Source of the DNA: Agrobacterium tumefaciens
GTDB taxonomy: Bacteria > Pseudomonadota > Alphaproteobacteria > Rhizobiales > Rhizobiaceae
Assembly: GCF_013337285.1 (NCBI RefSeq)
Contig: NZ_SUPW01000001.1
Coordinates: forward strand, 434,001-498,000
Direction of reading: 5' to 3'
DNA length: 64,000 nucleotides
Shown here one piece after another: positions 49,013-58,270 of this stretch. Below the pieces are notes generated by a model. It worked only from the letters and a program-made list of their open reading frames with translations, had not been told where the DNA came from and ran no database searches. The translations under genes and the position numbers were made by a program. Every line of letters starts with the position of its first letter. Positions within the stretch are counted from its first letter, which is position 1.

Positions 49013-51283
49013 TCAGGCGGCGCTGAGACGACCCGGCTTGCGCATGCCGGTCATCGGCAATGCCTGTTCGTAGCCCTGGGCCACCAGCTCACCGAGCGTC
49101 TTTTCCAGCATCTCGCCATCCTTGCCGGGCACGGAAACGATGATTTCCGCCGGCAGATTGCGTAGCATTTTTTCAAGGCTCGAAATCTGCACCGAGCCGC
49201 ATTCGACCAGAACCGTATCATAGGCGTCAGACAGGGCGCTTAGAATCATCGTCAGGCGGTCGATGGCGCGCATGGCCTCACGCGGCTGCGCATTGCCGCG
49301 CGGCACGATATGGGCGTCAGATAGCCGATCACCGTGAATGGTTTCGCCAAAGGCGGCGGCGCCGGCCAGAAGGTCCATGACACCCGGCAGCCCGGCCTCT
49401 GGCGCCATCAGACGCGTGGGACAGGCCGAAGCCGTCATATCGACAAGAACGACAGAGCGACCCATTTCAGACAGGGCGCGCGCCAGCATGACGGTGGTGG
49501 TCGAACCGCTGTCACCGGCTGGCGAGACGACGGCGGCGACGGGCTTGGCAAGGCGGGTGGCCAGAAAGGCCGCAACGGCATCGATCGAGAAATCGTCGGA
49601 GGTTTCGATCTCCTCTTTCGCCGCCTCTTCTTTCAAAGTTGCGACCTCTTTCACCGGTAAAACCGAAGCAGCAGCGACGGCGGCGACCGGTACCGGCCGC
49701 TGCTCTTCGACAACAGGTGGCTGCTGGTAGGCAGCAGCAGGCAGGGCCTGGACGGCTGGTGGTGAAGTCTCATGATGTGTGGCAACCGGCTGTTCCGGCG
49801 GATCCGTAGTCTCATCCGTATCGGCGGGCGCACGCGTCGGCGCAGGCGGATCGGACAGCGGCGGAACCTGATTTCTGCCCACCGGCTTTAAGGCGCGTCC
49901 CGTGAAGAGTTCCACCAGCATGACAACGATGCAGGAGAGCAGAAAGGCCGCCAGCGTAACGACGATGGTGATGGCTCCGGTTTTCGGGAAATAGGGTTCA
50001 CGCGGCTCCACCGCGCCTGAGATCACGCGCGCGTCGGCGGGCGTGGAATCCACCGAACCGGCGCGCGAGGTCGCCTCACGATAACGGGCAAGATAGGTTT
50101 CCAGAAGCTGGCGCTGGGCCGAGGCCTCGCGTTCCAGATCGTTCAGACCAACCTGCTGCTCACCGGCACGCACGCTTTCCGTTTTCAAGACGTTTAATTG
50201 CTGAACCAGTTGCCGTTCGCGCAGGCGGGAAACATTGGCCTCGTTTTCAAGGCTTGCCAGCACCTTGCGGGTTTCTTCCTGAATCTGCCGCTGTATGCCG
50301 TCCAGCTGGTTGCGTAGCGCCCTGATGCGTGGATGGCCTTCCAGCAGCGAGGAGGTCAGATCGGAAATCTGGCTGCGGATGCCCGTTTCGTTTTCCTTCA
50401 ACCGCTGGATCGTCGGGGAACCGACGACATCCGGAAACGTATCGAGCGGGCGGCCGCTGGAAAGCGCATTGCGCACGCCTTCCGCCCGCGCTTCCGCATT
50501 CGCACGCTCTCCACGGATACGGCCGAGTTCGGTCGAGATATCACTGAGCTGGCGGGTGGCGAGCGTTTCGCCCTGCCCGGCCGACAGGAGATCGGATGAG
50601 GCGCGGTAGTCCGCGACTTTCCTGTCCGCATCGCGCACCTTTTCGCGCAGACTGGCGATTTCCGGCTCCAGCCAGCGTGCCGCTTCCGTGCTGGTATCGA
50701 GTTTTGCACCGCTTTGCAGCGCGATATAGGCCTTCATCATCTCGTTGGGGATGGCGGCGGCGAGCTTCGGATCTTCCGAGGAGAACTCAACGGTGATGAC
50801 ACGCGAGCTTTCGACCTGATAGACCTGCAATTTCTCGCGGAATGCCTTCAGCACCCGCTCTTCGGGTTGCACCTGAAGCGGATCCTTCTTGATACCGACG
50901 GCGACCAGCAGTCCCGACAGGAGAGAAGGACGCGCCTCCGGATCGAATTCCGGCAACTCATAAAGCTTCATATTTTTCGCGACCTGCTTGATGAGGTCGA
51001 CCGATTGCAGAATCTGCACCTGGCTGGAAACAGTCAATTCATCGAGCACAGGTTCTGCCGGCGCATTCGACTGCTGCGAAGCGCCGAAGGAGGCCGCGCG
51101 GGATTCGATGAGGACACGCGCCTCGCCTTTATAGGCGGGCGACATCATGCTGGCGATCACGAAGGCGGCGCCGCCGGCCAGAAGCGTGACGGCCGCGATC
51201 CGGCCCCTGCGCCGCCATATGGCCGCGACAAGCTGCCCCAGATCGATATCCACATCCCTGTCATCAATGCGATCGCCGTTCAT
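49013..51283 (-). CDS. uppB: Wzz/BY-kinase-like polysaccharide co-polymerase with degenerate P-loop, likely UppB
   Basis: The 756-residue inner-membrane protein has a Wzz domain between spans at about residues 28-48 and 425-448, with a long periplasmic coiled coil around 195-400 and the conserved proline-rich PREPYFPKTG before span 2. A Pro/Glu/Ala-rich linker (455-565) leads to a ParA/BY-kinase-like domain. Its P-loop reads PAGDSGSTT (589-597): the catalytic lysine is replaced by serine. Walker A' reads LVDMTAS, and no tyrosine cluster is present. It therefore looks like a structural co-polymerase without kinase activity. It is transcribed opposite to its neighbours. Confidence 0.85.
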   Translation of the reverse strand: MNGDRIDDRDVDIDLGQLVAAIWRRRGRIAAVTLLAGGAAFVIASMMSPAYKGEARVLIESRAASFGASQQSNAPAEPVLDELTVSSQVQILQSVDLIKQVAKNMKLYELPEFDPEARPSLLSGLLVAVGIKKDPLQVQPEERVLKAFREKLQVYQVESSRVITVEFSSEDPKLAAAIPNEMMKAYIALQSGAKLDTSTEAARWLEPEIASLREKVRDADRKVADYRASSDLLSAGQGETLATRQLSDISTELGRIRGERANAEARAEGVRNALSSGRPLDTFPDVVGSPTIQRLKENETGIRSQISDLTSSLLEGHPRIRALRNQLDGIQRQIQEETRKVLASLENEANVSRLRERQLVQQLNVLKTESVRAGEQQVGLNDLEREASAQRQLLETYLARYREATSRAGSVDSTPADARVISGAVEPREPYFPKTGAITIVVTLAAFLLSCIVVMLVELFTGRALKPVGRNQVPPLSDPPAPTRAPADTDETTDPPEQPVATHHETSPPAVQALPAAAYQQPPVVEEQRPVPVAAVAAASVLPVKEVATLKEEAAKEEIETSDDFSIDAVAAFLATRLAKPVAAVVSPAGDSGSTTTVMLARALSEMGRSVVLVDMTASACPTRLMAPEAGLPGVMDLLAGAAAFGETIHGDRLSDAHIVPRGNAQPREAMRAIDRLTMILSALSDAYDTVLVECGSVQISSLEKMLRNLPAEIIVSVPGKDGEMLEKTLGELVAQGYEQALPMTGMRKPGRLSAA

Positions 51284-51493
51284 GTAAGCTCCGTAACCGA
51301 GACAAATCTCGGGCGCTCAAATATAGATGGCCAATTTTCGCGGATTGTAAGTCTTGGCGGTAACACAACAGTTAATCCCCGCGAATCCGACAAAATAAAT
51401 CAGATATTGCAATACTCCGGACCGACTGTTTACCGCGCATTAACCCTAACAGAACGATAAGAATGCTCATAGATCGACTCGGAGCCAGATGAG
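51284..51493. promoter_or_regulatory. Divergent promoter region between uppB and uppC
   Basis: 210 bases with an AT-rich core separate two divergent starts, each with a GGAG ribosome site. It must contain promoters for both. No palindromic operator stood out. Confidence 0.45.
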
Positions 51494-52066
51494 ATGCCGC
51501 TCGCCGGATCACGACATGTCACCGCACTGACGCTAGCCGTTCTGACGGCCCTTTCCGGTTGCGCGGCATATCAACCCGCGCCGCGCTCATTCAATGAGGC
51601 CGCCCTGCAACCCTATCATGTCGATAGCGGCGACAGGCTGCGCATCAACGTTTTCGAACAGGTGGGACTGACGAACACCTACACGGTCGATCAGGCCGGT
51701 TATGTCGCCTTCCCGCTTGTCGGTCAGGTTCCTGCCCGCGGCAAGACATTGCCGCAGCTCGAAGCCGCCATTGCCGCGAAATTGCGCCAGGGTTATCTGC
51801 GCGACCCTGATGTGACGATCGAGATCGACCGGTATCGCCCCGTTTTCATCATGGGTGAAGTTGGTCGTCCCGGCCAATATTCCTATGTGCCCGGCATGAC
51901 GGTGCAGAACGCCATTGCCATTGCCGGCGGATTTACCCCGCGCGCCAATCAGGCCGATGTCGATCTTACCCGCAAGATCAATGCCGAGGTAATGACCGGC
52001 CGGATCGGCATCACCGCACCCATTCTTGCGGGCGATACGGTCTATGTGCGTGAACGCTTCTTCTGA
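51494..52066 (+). CDS. uppC: Wza-type polysaccharide export lipoprotein, likely UppC
   Basis: The 190-residue outer-membrane auxiliary protein has a lipoprotein signal with the lipobox LSGC at about residues 19-22. The poly_export domain contains YHVDSGDRLRINVFEQ near 40 and a SLBB-like segment RPVFIMGEVGRPGQYSYVPGMT near 117-138. It is much shorter than E. coli Wza (about 380), like other rhizobial short export proteins, so it lacks the C-terminal pore helix. It forms a unit with the overlapping glycosyltransferase gene. Confidence 0.88.
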   Translation: MPLAGSRHVTALTLAVLTALSGCAAYQPAPRSFNEAALQPYHVDSGDRLRINVFEQVGLTNTYTVDQAGYVAFPLVGQVPARGKTLPQLEAAIAAKLRQGYLRDPDVTIEIDRYRPVFIMGEVGRPGQYSYVPGMTVQNAIAIAGGFTPRANQADVDLTRKINAEVMTGRIGITAPILAGDTVYVRERFF

Positions 52067-52082
52067 AAACGGAGTGGCACAC

Positions 52083-53225
52083 GTGTCGGATGACGGCCCT
52101 CCCCTGCGCATCATTCACTGTTTCCGCTCCCCCGTCGGCGGTGTCTTCCGCCATGTGCGCGACCTGATCGAAGAACATGTCAAACAGGGCCACAAGGTCG
52201 GCATCGTCTGCGACAGCTCGACCGGCGGCGCGCATGAGGAACGGCTTTTCACCCAGATAGCCCCGATGCTGGAGCTGGGACTTACCCGCCTGCCCATCAG
52301 GCGCTCCATCGGCCCAGGCGACCTGCCGGCGCTCTGGAGATCCTACAAGCAGATAAAAAGTTTGCGGCCGGACATCTTGCACGGGCATAGCGCCAAGGGT
52401 GGCGCTCTTGCCCGGCTGATCGGCTCATTGTTGCGGGCGAACAGGTATCGCGTAGCCCGCCTCTACTCGCCGCATGGCGGCAGCCTGCATTATGATCGCA
52501 AGAGCCTGAAGGGGCAGCTGTTCCTGCGGCTCGAGCGGTTTCAGGAACATTTCACCGACGCGCTCTGTTTCGTCTGCAATTTCGAACAGCGGACTTATGA
52601 AACCAAGGTCGGCAAGCCGCGCACCCGAACGGCGATGATCTATAACGGCGTGCAGGAAAGCGAGTTCGAAACCGTGCCGGTTCGCGAGGATGCCGCCCGT
52701 TTCCTCTATATCGGCATGTTGCGCGACCTCAAGGGGCCTGATGTCTTCATCAAGGCCTTCGCCAGGATGGAGCGCAGTATCGGCCACCCCATGTCCGGGG
52801 TTATCGTCGGTGATGGACCGGACAGGGACAAATATGCTGATATGATCGACAAATCAGGGCTTTCCCGGCGGATTGCCATGCACGCCGCCATGCCCGCCAG
52901 ACAGGCCTTCGAGCTGGCGGAGACAGTGGTGGTTCCCTCACGCGCCGAAGCCATGCCCTATATCGTGCTTGAGGCGCTGGCGGCGGGCAAGACGGTTATC
53001 GCCTCACATGTCGGCGGCATTCCCGAGGTTCTGGGAGAAGACAGCGAGGCGCTGGTTCCGGCCGGGGACGCCGAGGCGCTGGCGAAAATCATGGTCAGGG
53101 ACGCTGAAGACGGCGATTGGTCAAAGCGGGTGATGCCCCCACCAAACAGCTTTAAGGCGAAGTTTTCAACACCTGTCATGGCCGATGACATGATGAAGCT
53201 CTATCGCGACCTGCTTTCACGCTAA
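52083..53225 (+). CDS. uppD: GT4-family glycosyltransferase, likely UppD
   Basis: The 380-residue cytoplasmic GT-B enzyme uses a nucleotide sugar to extend a lipid-linked glycan. The N-terminal domain starts with IIHCFRSPVGGVFRHVRDLI; the C-terminal GT1/GT4 domain has GMLRDLKGPDVFIKAF and the acceptor EX7E-type segment SRAEAMPYIVLEALAAGKTVIA. I chose the GTG at 52083, spaced eight bases from GGAG; in-frame ATG at 52044 lies inside uppC and is possible. Confidence 0.85.
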   Translation: MSDDGPPLRIIHCFRSPVGGVFRHVRDLIEEHVKQGHKVGIVCDSSTGGAHEERLFTQIAPMLELGLTRLPIRRSIGPGDLPALWRSYKQIKSLRPDILHGHSAKGGALARLIGSLLRANRYRVARLYSPHGGSLHYDRKSLKGQLFLRLERFQEHFTDALCFVCNFEQRTYETKVGKPRTRTAMIYNGVQESEFETVPVREDAARFLYIGMLRDLKGPDVFIKAFARMERSIGHPMSGVIVGDGPDRDKYADMIDKSGLSRRIAMHAAMPARQAFELAETVVVPSRAEAMPYIVLEALAAGKTVIASHVGGIPEVLGEDSEALVPAGDAEALAKIMVRDAEDGDWSKRVMPPPNSFKAKFSTPVMADDMMKLYRDLLSR

Positions 53226-53394
53226 AGCGCGCCTCACGTCTAAAGACATTTTAAAAACACGATTTTTAATTGTATATTCCGCCATCCTGTAGAAAAGCAT
53301 CATAAACGTTTCTTAGCATGTTTCGGCTAGTTTCCTGCTCGTAGAGCGCGTGTGTCCGTTCGGACGCTACGCAAGGAGGCTTTACCACTTTGAA
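53226..53394 (+). promoter_or_regulatory. uppE upstream region with hairpin
   Basis: An AT-rich stretch (about 53250-53285) suits a promoter. A hairpin GTCCG-TT-CGGAC with outer GCGT/ACGC arms (about 53347-53371) follows, then AAGGAGG with no ATG at the usual spacing. This suggests that uppE is not simply read through from uppD. Confidence 0.4.
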
Positions 53395-53450
53395 GTTGCG
53401 CATCGTTCCCATCGAAAATCGATCTCGATTTTCGGGCCGATCCGCTAGAG
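53395..53450. repeat. Rhizobial palindromic repeat upstream of uppE
   Basis: CGAAAATCGA-TC-TCGATTTTCG (53413-53434) is a perfect inverted repeat inside GCGCATCG...CCGATCCGC flanks. The flanking GCGCATCGTTCC...CGGGCCGATGCGC-like frame is a common rhizobial intergenic repeat, so it is probably not a uppE-specific operator, although it lies only 16 bases before the start. Confidence 0.55.
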
Positions 53451-53465
53451 GGTGCGGACCAAGTA

Positions 53466-55019
53466 ATGACCAAGGCTGACAAGGACAGACTGCAATTCGA
53501 TCTGGCGTCGTTGCGCAAGCAAATCTCCGAGCGCGAAGCCGGTGAGCCTTCGGCGTCCGAGACCGTTGTTCTCAATCCGCTTGCTCGGCAGATCGCCAAC
53601 CAGCTGCGTGCCGGCAACCATTCACCGAATATGGTGATCGGCCAGTTGCGGCTGCTGGAATTCACGATGCTCGTGGTCATCGCCGCCATCGTCAACGGCA
53701 TCGCCGCCGACCGGGGTCTTGAAACCTTTCTCTCGGTTTTCGCGGCCGGCGTTCTGGGCGCGGCGCTCTGCGTGTTCCTGCTGCAGGCGAGCGATTGTTA
53801 CCAACTGCCGACGCTGCGCACGCCGCTGAAGATGTTTGCCCGCATTCAGGGCGCAGTGTGTCTGTCTTTCGTGGGCATCGCCTGCTTCCTTCTCGCCTTT
53901 TTTCCCGATGCGCTGCATTCCTGGCCGGCTTTCGGCATATGGTACGCGATAGGCGCGGTAGCCATTTTCACCGGACGGCTGATCCTTGGCTTCGCCATTC
54001 GCCACTGGGGCCGTAATGGCGTCATGGAACGCCGCGCCGTCATCGTCGGCGGCGGCGATGCTGCCAGAGACCTCATCCGTTCGCTCGAGCAGCAGTCGGA
54101 CAATGATATCCGCATCTGCGGGATTTTTGATGACCGGAAAAGCGAGCGCTCGCCAGAGGTTGTCGCCGGTTATCCCAAACTCGGCACCTTTGCCGAACTG
54201 GTGGAATTTGCCCGTCTGACGAAGCTCGACATGTTGATCATCGCGCTGCCGCTCAGTGCAGAGGCTCGCATTCTCCAGCTCTTGCGCAAACTCTGGGTGC
54301 TGCCGGTTGATATTCGCATCGCAGCACATGCCAATAAATTGCGGTTCCGTCCGCGCGCCTATTCGCATGTGGGCAATGTGCCGATGCTCGATGTGTTCGA
54401 CAAGCCGATCCGCGACTGGGATTCGGTGGCGAAACGGATATTCGACATCACCTTCAGCCTCCTCGGCATCGCCCTTTTCTGGCCGGTGATGCTGGGTGCC
54501 GGGATTGCCGTCAAGGCCACTTCCAAAGGCCCCGTCCTCTTCAAACAGAAGCGTCACGGCTTCAACAATGAGACGATCAATGTCTGGAAGTTCCGTTCCA
54601 TGTATACGGAACTCAGCGACCCCACCGCCAAGAAGGCCGTCACCAAGAACGACCCGCGCGTCACACCCGTCGGCCGTTTCCTGCGCAAATCGTCGATGGA
54701 CGAACTGCCGCAGCTCTTCAACGTTCTCTATGGCGATCTCTCGCTGGTCGGCCCTCGCCCGCACGCAGTGCATGCCCAGACGGGTGATCTGAAATATACC
54801 GAAGTGGTGGAGCATTATTTCGCGCGCCACAAGGTCAAGCCGGGCGTGACCGGCTGGGCGCAGATCAATGGCTGGCGCGGCGAAATCGACCATGGCGACA
54901 AGATCAAGTTCCGCACCGAATACGATCTTTATTATATCGAGAACTGGTCGCTTTTCCTCGATCTCAAGATCCTGTTCCTGACGCCGATACGGCTGCTCAA
55001 ATCGGAAAACGCCTATTGA
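53466..55019 (+). CDS. uppE: Polyprenyl-phosphate hexose-1-phosphate transferase, likely UppE
   Basis: The initiating enzyme of polysaccharide synthesis, moving sugar-1-phosphate onto undecaprenyl phosphate. The 517-residue WbaP/PHPT-type protein has a hydrophilic head, four membrane helices at about 65-180, a CoA-binding-like domain (AVIVGGGDAARDLIRSLEQ near 195), a fifth membrane region at about 330, and the catalytic domain with KFRSMYT, RKSSMDELPQL and VGPRPH. A. tumefaciens UppE is known to be needed for unipolar polysaccharide. Its stop overlaps the next gene's start. Confidence 0.92.
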   Translation: MTKADKDRLQFDLASLRKQISEREAGEPSASETVVLNPLARQIANQLRAGNHSPNMVIGQLRLLEFTMLVVIAAIVNGIAADRGLETFLSVFAAGVLGAALCVFLLQASDCYQLPTLRTPLKMFARIQGAVCLSFVGIACFLLAFFPDALHSWPAFGIWYAIGAVAIFTGRLILGFAIRHWGRNGVMERRAVIVGGGDAARDLIRSLEQQSDNDIRICGIFDDRKSERSPEVVAGYPKLGTFAELVEFARLTKLDMLIIALPLSAEARILQLLRKLWVLPVDIRIAAHANKLRFRPRAYSHVGNVPMLDVFDKPIRDWDSVAKRIFDITFSLLGIALFWPVMLGAGIAVKATSKGPVLFKQKRHGFNNETINVWKFRSMYTELSDPTAKKAVTKNDPRVTPVGRFLRKSSMDELPQLFNVLYGDLSLVGPRPHAVHAQTGDLKYTEVVEHYFARHKVKPGVTGWAQINGWRGEIDHGDKIKFRTEYDLYYIENWSLFLDLKILFLTPIRLLKSENAY

Positions 55020-56257
55020 CCCACGTCGGTTACCAGCACGCACCGGGTTTTGACGCGCCACTCGCCGCCATGCGGCTCGTCGGTTCGTTCTTCATTGCCT
55101 TCGGCGTGTTCCTCTCCGGCTTCGTCATCTCCGAACCGGCGCCCTACGAACTGATGATGGTCGGGCAAGTGGCCATCTGGTTCCTTCTGGGCCTGCGCCT
55201 TTCCCGCACCGTCGTGCTGCTGCTGTGCCTGCTGCTTGCCTTTAATGTCGGCGGTTATCTTTCGCTGACCACCATGGCCGATCTGGACGAGGGACCGCTT
55301 TACCTCGCCGTCTCGACCTTTCTGGCGCTGACCTCGGTTTTTTACGCGGCGATCATCGAGGACAAATACCAGCGGCTGCTGCTGATTTTTCGCGCCTGGC
55401 TTGCGGCGGCGCTGATCACCTCGCTGCTCGGTATCATCGGATATTTTCACGCCCTTCCCGGCTTCGAAGTCTTCACGCTTTACGATCGCGCCAAGGGTGC
55501 CTTTCAGGACCCGAACGTCTTCGGTCCCTTCCTGGTGACACCGTCGCTTTACCTGATCTATGGCCTGCTTACGGGCAAGGCGATGCATGCGCCCTGGCGT
55601 ATCCTCGGCCTGCTGATCCTGTCGCTTGGCGTGTTCCTGTCGTTTTCGCGCGCGGCATGGGGCCTGTTTTTATTCGCCGCCCTCCTGCTCGTCTTCGTCA
55701 TGCTGCTGAAGGAGCGCACAGCCGCGTTTCGCCTGAAAATTCTCGTGCTGTTTCTCGTTGCGGTCGCGCTCATGGTCGCAGCCGTCATCATCGCGCTGCA
55801 ATTCAAACAGGTCTCCGACCTGTTCTTCAGCCGCGCATCGGCGGTGCAATCCTATGATGGCGGGCATCTGGGGCGTTTTGCCCGTCACTATCTAGGTTTC
55901 CTGCTGGCGATGGAGCATCCGCTCGGCATCGGGCCGATGGTGTTCGACAATATCTTTCCCGCCGCCGAACATAATATCTGGCTGAAAAGCCTGACCACGC
56001 ATGGCTGGTTCGGCTTCGTGATCTATCTGACGCTGATCTGCTGGACGATCGCTGCCGGTTTCAGGCAGCTGCTGCGGCCGCGGCCATGGCAGCCGTTTCT
56101 GATCATTTCCTGGGTGACCTTTGTCGGCCACGTCATGATCGGCGCCGTCATCGATACCGATCACTGGCGGCATTTCTTCCTGCTGCTCGGCATATTGTGG
56201 GGCTGCATGGCACTGGAAAAACGCGAAAGCCTGCGCCGCCGCACAAGCCGCGCCTAA
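55016..56257 (+). CDS. uppF: O-antigen ligase/polymerase-like membrane protein, likely UppF
   Basis: The 413-residue protein has about 11-12 membrane helices and the long periplasmic loop of Wzy/WaaL proteins; the conserved patch GAFQDPNVFGPFLV near residue 160 and the later EHNIWLKSLTTHGWFGF near 320 are typical. It presumably polymerises repeat units. The likely start is a TTG at 55016, overlapping the uppE TGA; an ATG at 55070 (MRLVGSFFIAF) is the alternative. It closes the locus. Confidence 0.82.
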   Translation: MTHVGYQHAPGFDAPLAAMRLVGSFFIAFGVFLSGFVISEPAPYELMMVGQVAIWFLLGLRLSRTVVLLLCLLLAFNVGGYLSLTTMADLDEGPLYLAVSTFLALTSVFYAAIIEDKYQRLLLIFRAWLAAALITSLLGIIGYFHALPGFEVFTLYDRAKGAFQDPNVFGPFLVTPSLYLIYGLLTGKAMHAPWRILGLLILSLGVFLSFSRAAWGLFLFAALLLVFVMLLKERTAAFRLKILVLFLVAVALMVAAVIIALQFKQVSDLFFSRASAVQSYDGGHLGRFARHYLGFLLAMEHPLGIGPMVFDNIFPAAEHNIWLKSLTTHGWFGFVIYLTLICWTIAAGFRQLLRPRPWQPFLIISWVTFVGHVMIGAVIDTDHWRHFFLLLGILWGCMALEKRESLRRRTSRA

Positions 56258-56335
56258 AATGCTTCCCCTTACGGAACCCTGCGCGATTTCATGCGTTTAG
56301 CCCCCGATTACGATCGTCAAACGGGGAGACATCTT

Positions 56336-56485
56336 ATGACGCAGACCAATAATCTCTATCTCATCATCGGCGCACTGATGGTGGTCCTTATTGGCCTTGG
56401 AGCCTATGTCTGGCACGAGGAAAGCAAGCCGAAGGGCATCGAGATGAATATCGGCCCGAACGGCGTTTCCGTTCAGGAAAATTAA
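56336..56485 (+). CDS. 49-residue single-span membrane protein
   Basis: The product starts MTQTNNLYLIIGALMVVLIG with one clear N-terminal helix, followed by AYVWHEESKPKGIEMNIGPN. The tail resembles small rhizobial proteins with the GIEMNIGPNGVSVQ pattern. A strong GGGGAG site lies eight bases before the ATG, and a terminator follows. Function unknown. Confidence 0.8.
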   Translation: MTQTNNLYLIIGALMVVLIGLGAYVWHEESKPKGIEMNIGPNGVSVQEN

Positions 56486-56516
56486 GGCGCAAGCGTCGCG
56501 CAAACTTCCTTCATTA

Positions 56517-56567
56517 GACCGGGTGCACCCCAAGCCCAAGCGGCGCGGGACGCACCCGGTCTTCTTA
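56517..56567 (+). terminator. Terminator after the 49-residue gene
   Basis: GACCGGGTGC and GCACCCGGTC form a ten-base stem around about 30 bases, followed by TTCTT. The loop is long for an intrinsic terminator, so this is moderate support. Confidence 0.5.
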
Positions 56568-56659
56568 TGAGAGAAGACGAAAGGCGGGATCAAGGATCCG
56601 CGCCAAGCCGGTTCGGTACGAATGATGCGTATCGGGCTGATCATGGAAAAGTTACCGAG

Positions 56660-57304
56660 ATGGTTTCCTCCGTCGACCTGTCCACCCGCCTCACTGCCAC
56701 GAGATTAGCCCTCAAGGCCATCAAGGAGCAGGATGACAATTCCACCGCAACCTCATCCTCCTCGTCACGGGCAGCCCTTCTTGGCGCCTATGGCGTCGAT
56801 ACGTCTTCTTCTTCCACCAATACGAGGCTGACACAGCTTCTGGCGCAATATGCGCAGACCTCCGGCGAAGAGACGCAGACCGAGACTACACCTCAGGCGT
56901 CATCCGGCGATATCACACAGGCCGGTTTCATGAAGGATCTGAAGGCGATGCTGGAGGACCTGTCCAAGGACCCGGACAAGGGCTCGCAGGCAAAGGCGAT
57001 GCTGGAAGCACTGGCAGCCGGCACGCTCACCGTATCCGATCCATCCGAAGGCGCGCAGATCAAGGCGTGGGATGTAAAGTCCGATTCGAAAACCACTTCG
57101 AAACCGGCAACCGAGATCGCCACGACGGGCTGGAGCGATTTTCTGAAGGATCACCTCAAACGCGACGGCTCAGCCTACGCCAAGAGCGCCAGCGGCGCTT
57201 ATGTTGACAGCATCTCCGGCGCCAACGCGTTTTTCGGCAGCGTCGGCAGCCGCTACTATTATCTCACCTGGCCGCAGGCAAAACCCGGCACGCTGACCGT
57301 CTAA
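56660..57304 (+). CDS. Hypothetical protein with serine/threonine-rich linkers
   Basis: A 214-residue protein I do not recognise. It has a helical head (STRLTATRLALKAIKEQDD), a Ser/Thr-rich stretch at about residues 28-55, a helical middle (GFMKDLKAMLEDLSKDPDKG near 104), and a C-terminus with SYYYLTWPQAKPGTLTV-like aromatic residues. No signal peptide or membrane helix is visible. The frame is open upstream to 56567, but the ATG at 56660 begins the ordered part. Single gene, no operon partner. Confidence 0.65.
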   Translation: MVSSVDLSTRLTATRLALKAIKEQDDNSTATSSSSSRAALLGAYGVDTSSSSTNTRLTQLLAQYAQTSGEETQTETTPQASSGDITQAGFMKDLKAMLEDLSKDPDKGSQAKAMLEALAAGTLTVSDPSEGAQIKAWDVKSDSKTTSKPATEIATTGWSDFLKDHLKRDGSAYAKSASGAYVDSISGANAFFGSVGSRYYYLTWPQAKPGTLTV

Positions 57305-57378
57305 GCGGCTTCTTCAGGAGACTCATCTGGATAAAACGCTGCGGCATGGATCATGCCGCAGCGTTCTTCGTGTTTCCA

Positions 57379-57915
57379 CTAAGCGACGGGTGCGGCAGCC
57401 TGTGCGGTTTCACCCGACAGGGCCTTTTGCAATTGCGCCTCCTGCTCCGGGGACAGCGAGGTCTTGATGACCCGGCCGCGCAGCCCTTCCAGTTCCGCCA
57501 TAACCTTTTCCGGCTGTACCTTGCGTATCAACACAAACAGCGCCGACGAGCCATTGGGGATGGTTTCGCCAAGGGATTTGATGAAATCGTCATCGATGCC
57601 GAAATCGGTCAGTGAACCCGCCAGCGCGCCCGTGCCGGCACCAATCGCGCCGCCTATTGCGAAGCCCGCCAGCGGATTGAGGAACAGCAGGCCAACAAGA
57701 CCGCCCCATAGGCCGCCGGACAGAAAACCGGAGCTTGCACCAAGCGCCGTCAGATTGACGCTCTGCTTCAGATGCACCTTGCCGTTCTCATCACGAACGA
57801 CGACCACGGCGTCTTCCAGATCGACCAGATATTCCTTTTTCAGGCCGGCAAGCTTCAGAAGGACCCGATCAGCCTCTTCCGTTCCATCAAAACCAACAAC
57901 GACGAGTTCGGACAT
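57379..57915 (-). CDS. DUF1269 family membrane-associated protein
   Basis: The 178-residue protein begins MSELVVVGFDGTEEADRVLLKL; a glycine-rich hydrophobic segment (GLWGGLVGLLFLNPLAGFAIGG, about 70-100) forms a glycine-zipper-like region. The middle DLEDAVVVVRDENGKVHLKQ and the rest match DUF1269, of unknown function. The start at 57915 has a GGGAG site; the longer frame to 58026 is not family-like. Confidence 0.85.
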   Translation of the reverse strand: MSELVVVGFDGTEEADRVLLKLAGLKKEYLVDLEDAVVVVRDENGKVHLKQSVNLTALGASSGFLSGGLWGGLVGLLFLNPLAGFAIGGAIGAGTGALAGSLTDFGIDDDFIKSLGETIPNGSSALFVLIRKVQPEKVMAELEGLRGRVIKTSLSPEQEAQLQKALSGETAQAAAPVA

Positions 57916-58143
57916 ATTTATCTCCCTGAGTTTCAATTCCGCTGCAATTGAACGCTGAAGTTCACGGCAGGTTCCAGCCATGATGGAAAGAGGATGTGTC
58001 AGGCGTTTGACGGAAGCAACCGGCAATAAACGGAACGACAGTCTCTCCCCTGCCCGCCATCCACACCCTTTGTTCCTTTTTTTGAGAAAAGGCGATTTTC
58101 CGCTTGCGCCCTAACAGGCTTATATATAAACGGCTTTCAGGTT

Positions 58144-58220
<77 letters not shown>

Positions 58221-58234
58221 TAAAAATCAGATAG

Positions 58235-58270
58235 ATAGCCAGTTCCCCCAGAGCTGGCTATATTTGTTTT
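58235..58270 (+). terminator. tRNA-Pro terminator
   Basis: ATAGCCAG and CTGGCTAT pair around an 11-base loop, followed by ATTTGTTTT. Confidence 0.65.

Noticed and set aside
53413-53434. Perfect 22-base palindrome before uppE as a dedicated operator
   Set aside because: Its flanks match a frequent rhizobial intergenic repeat pattern, so it is listed as a repeat; specific regulation has no support.
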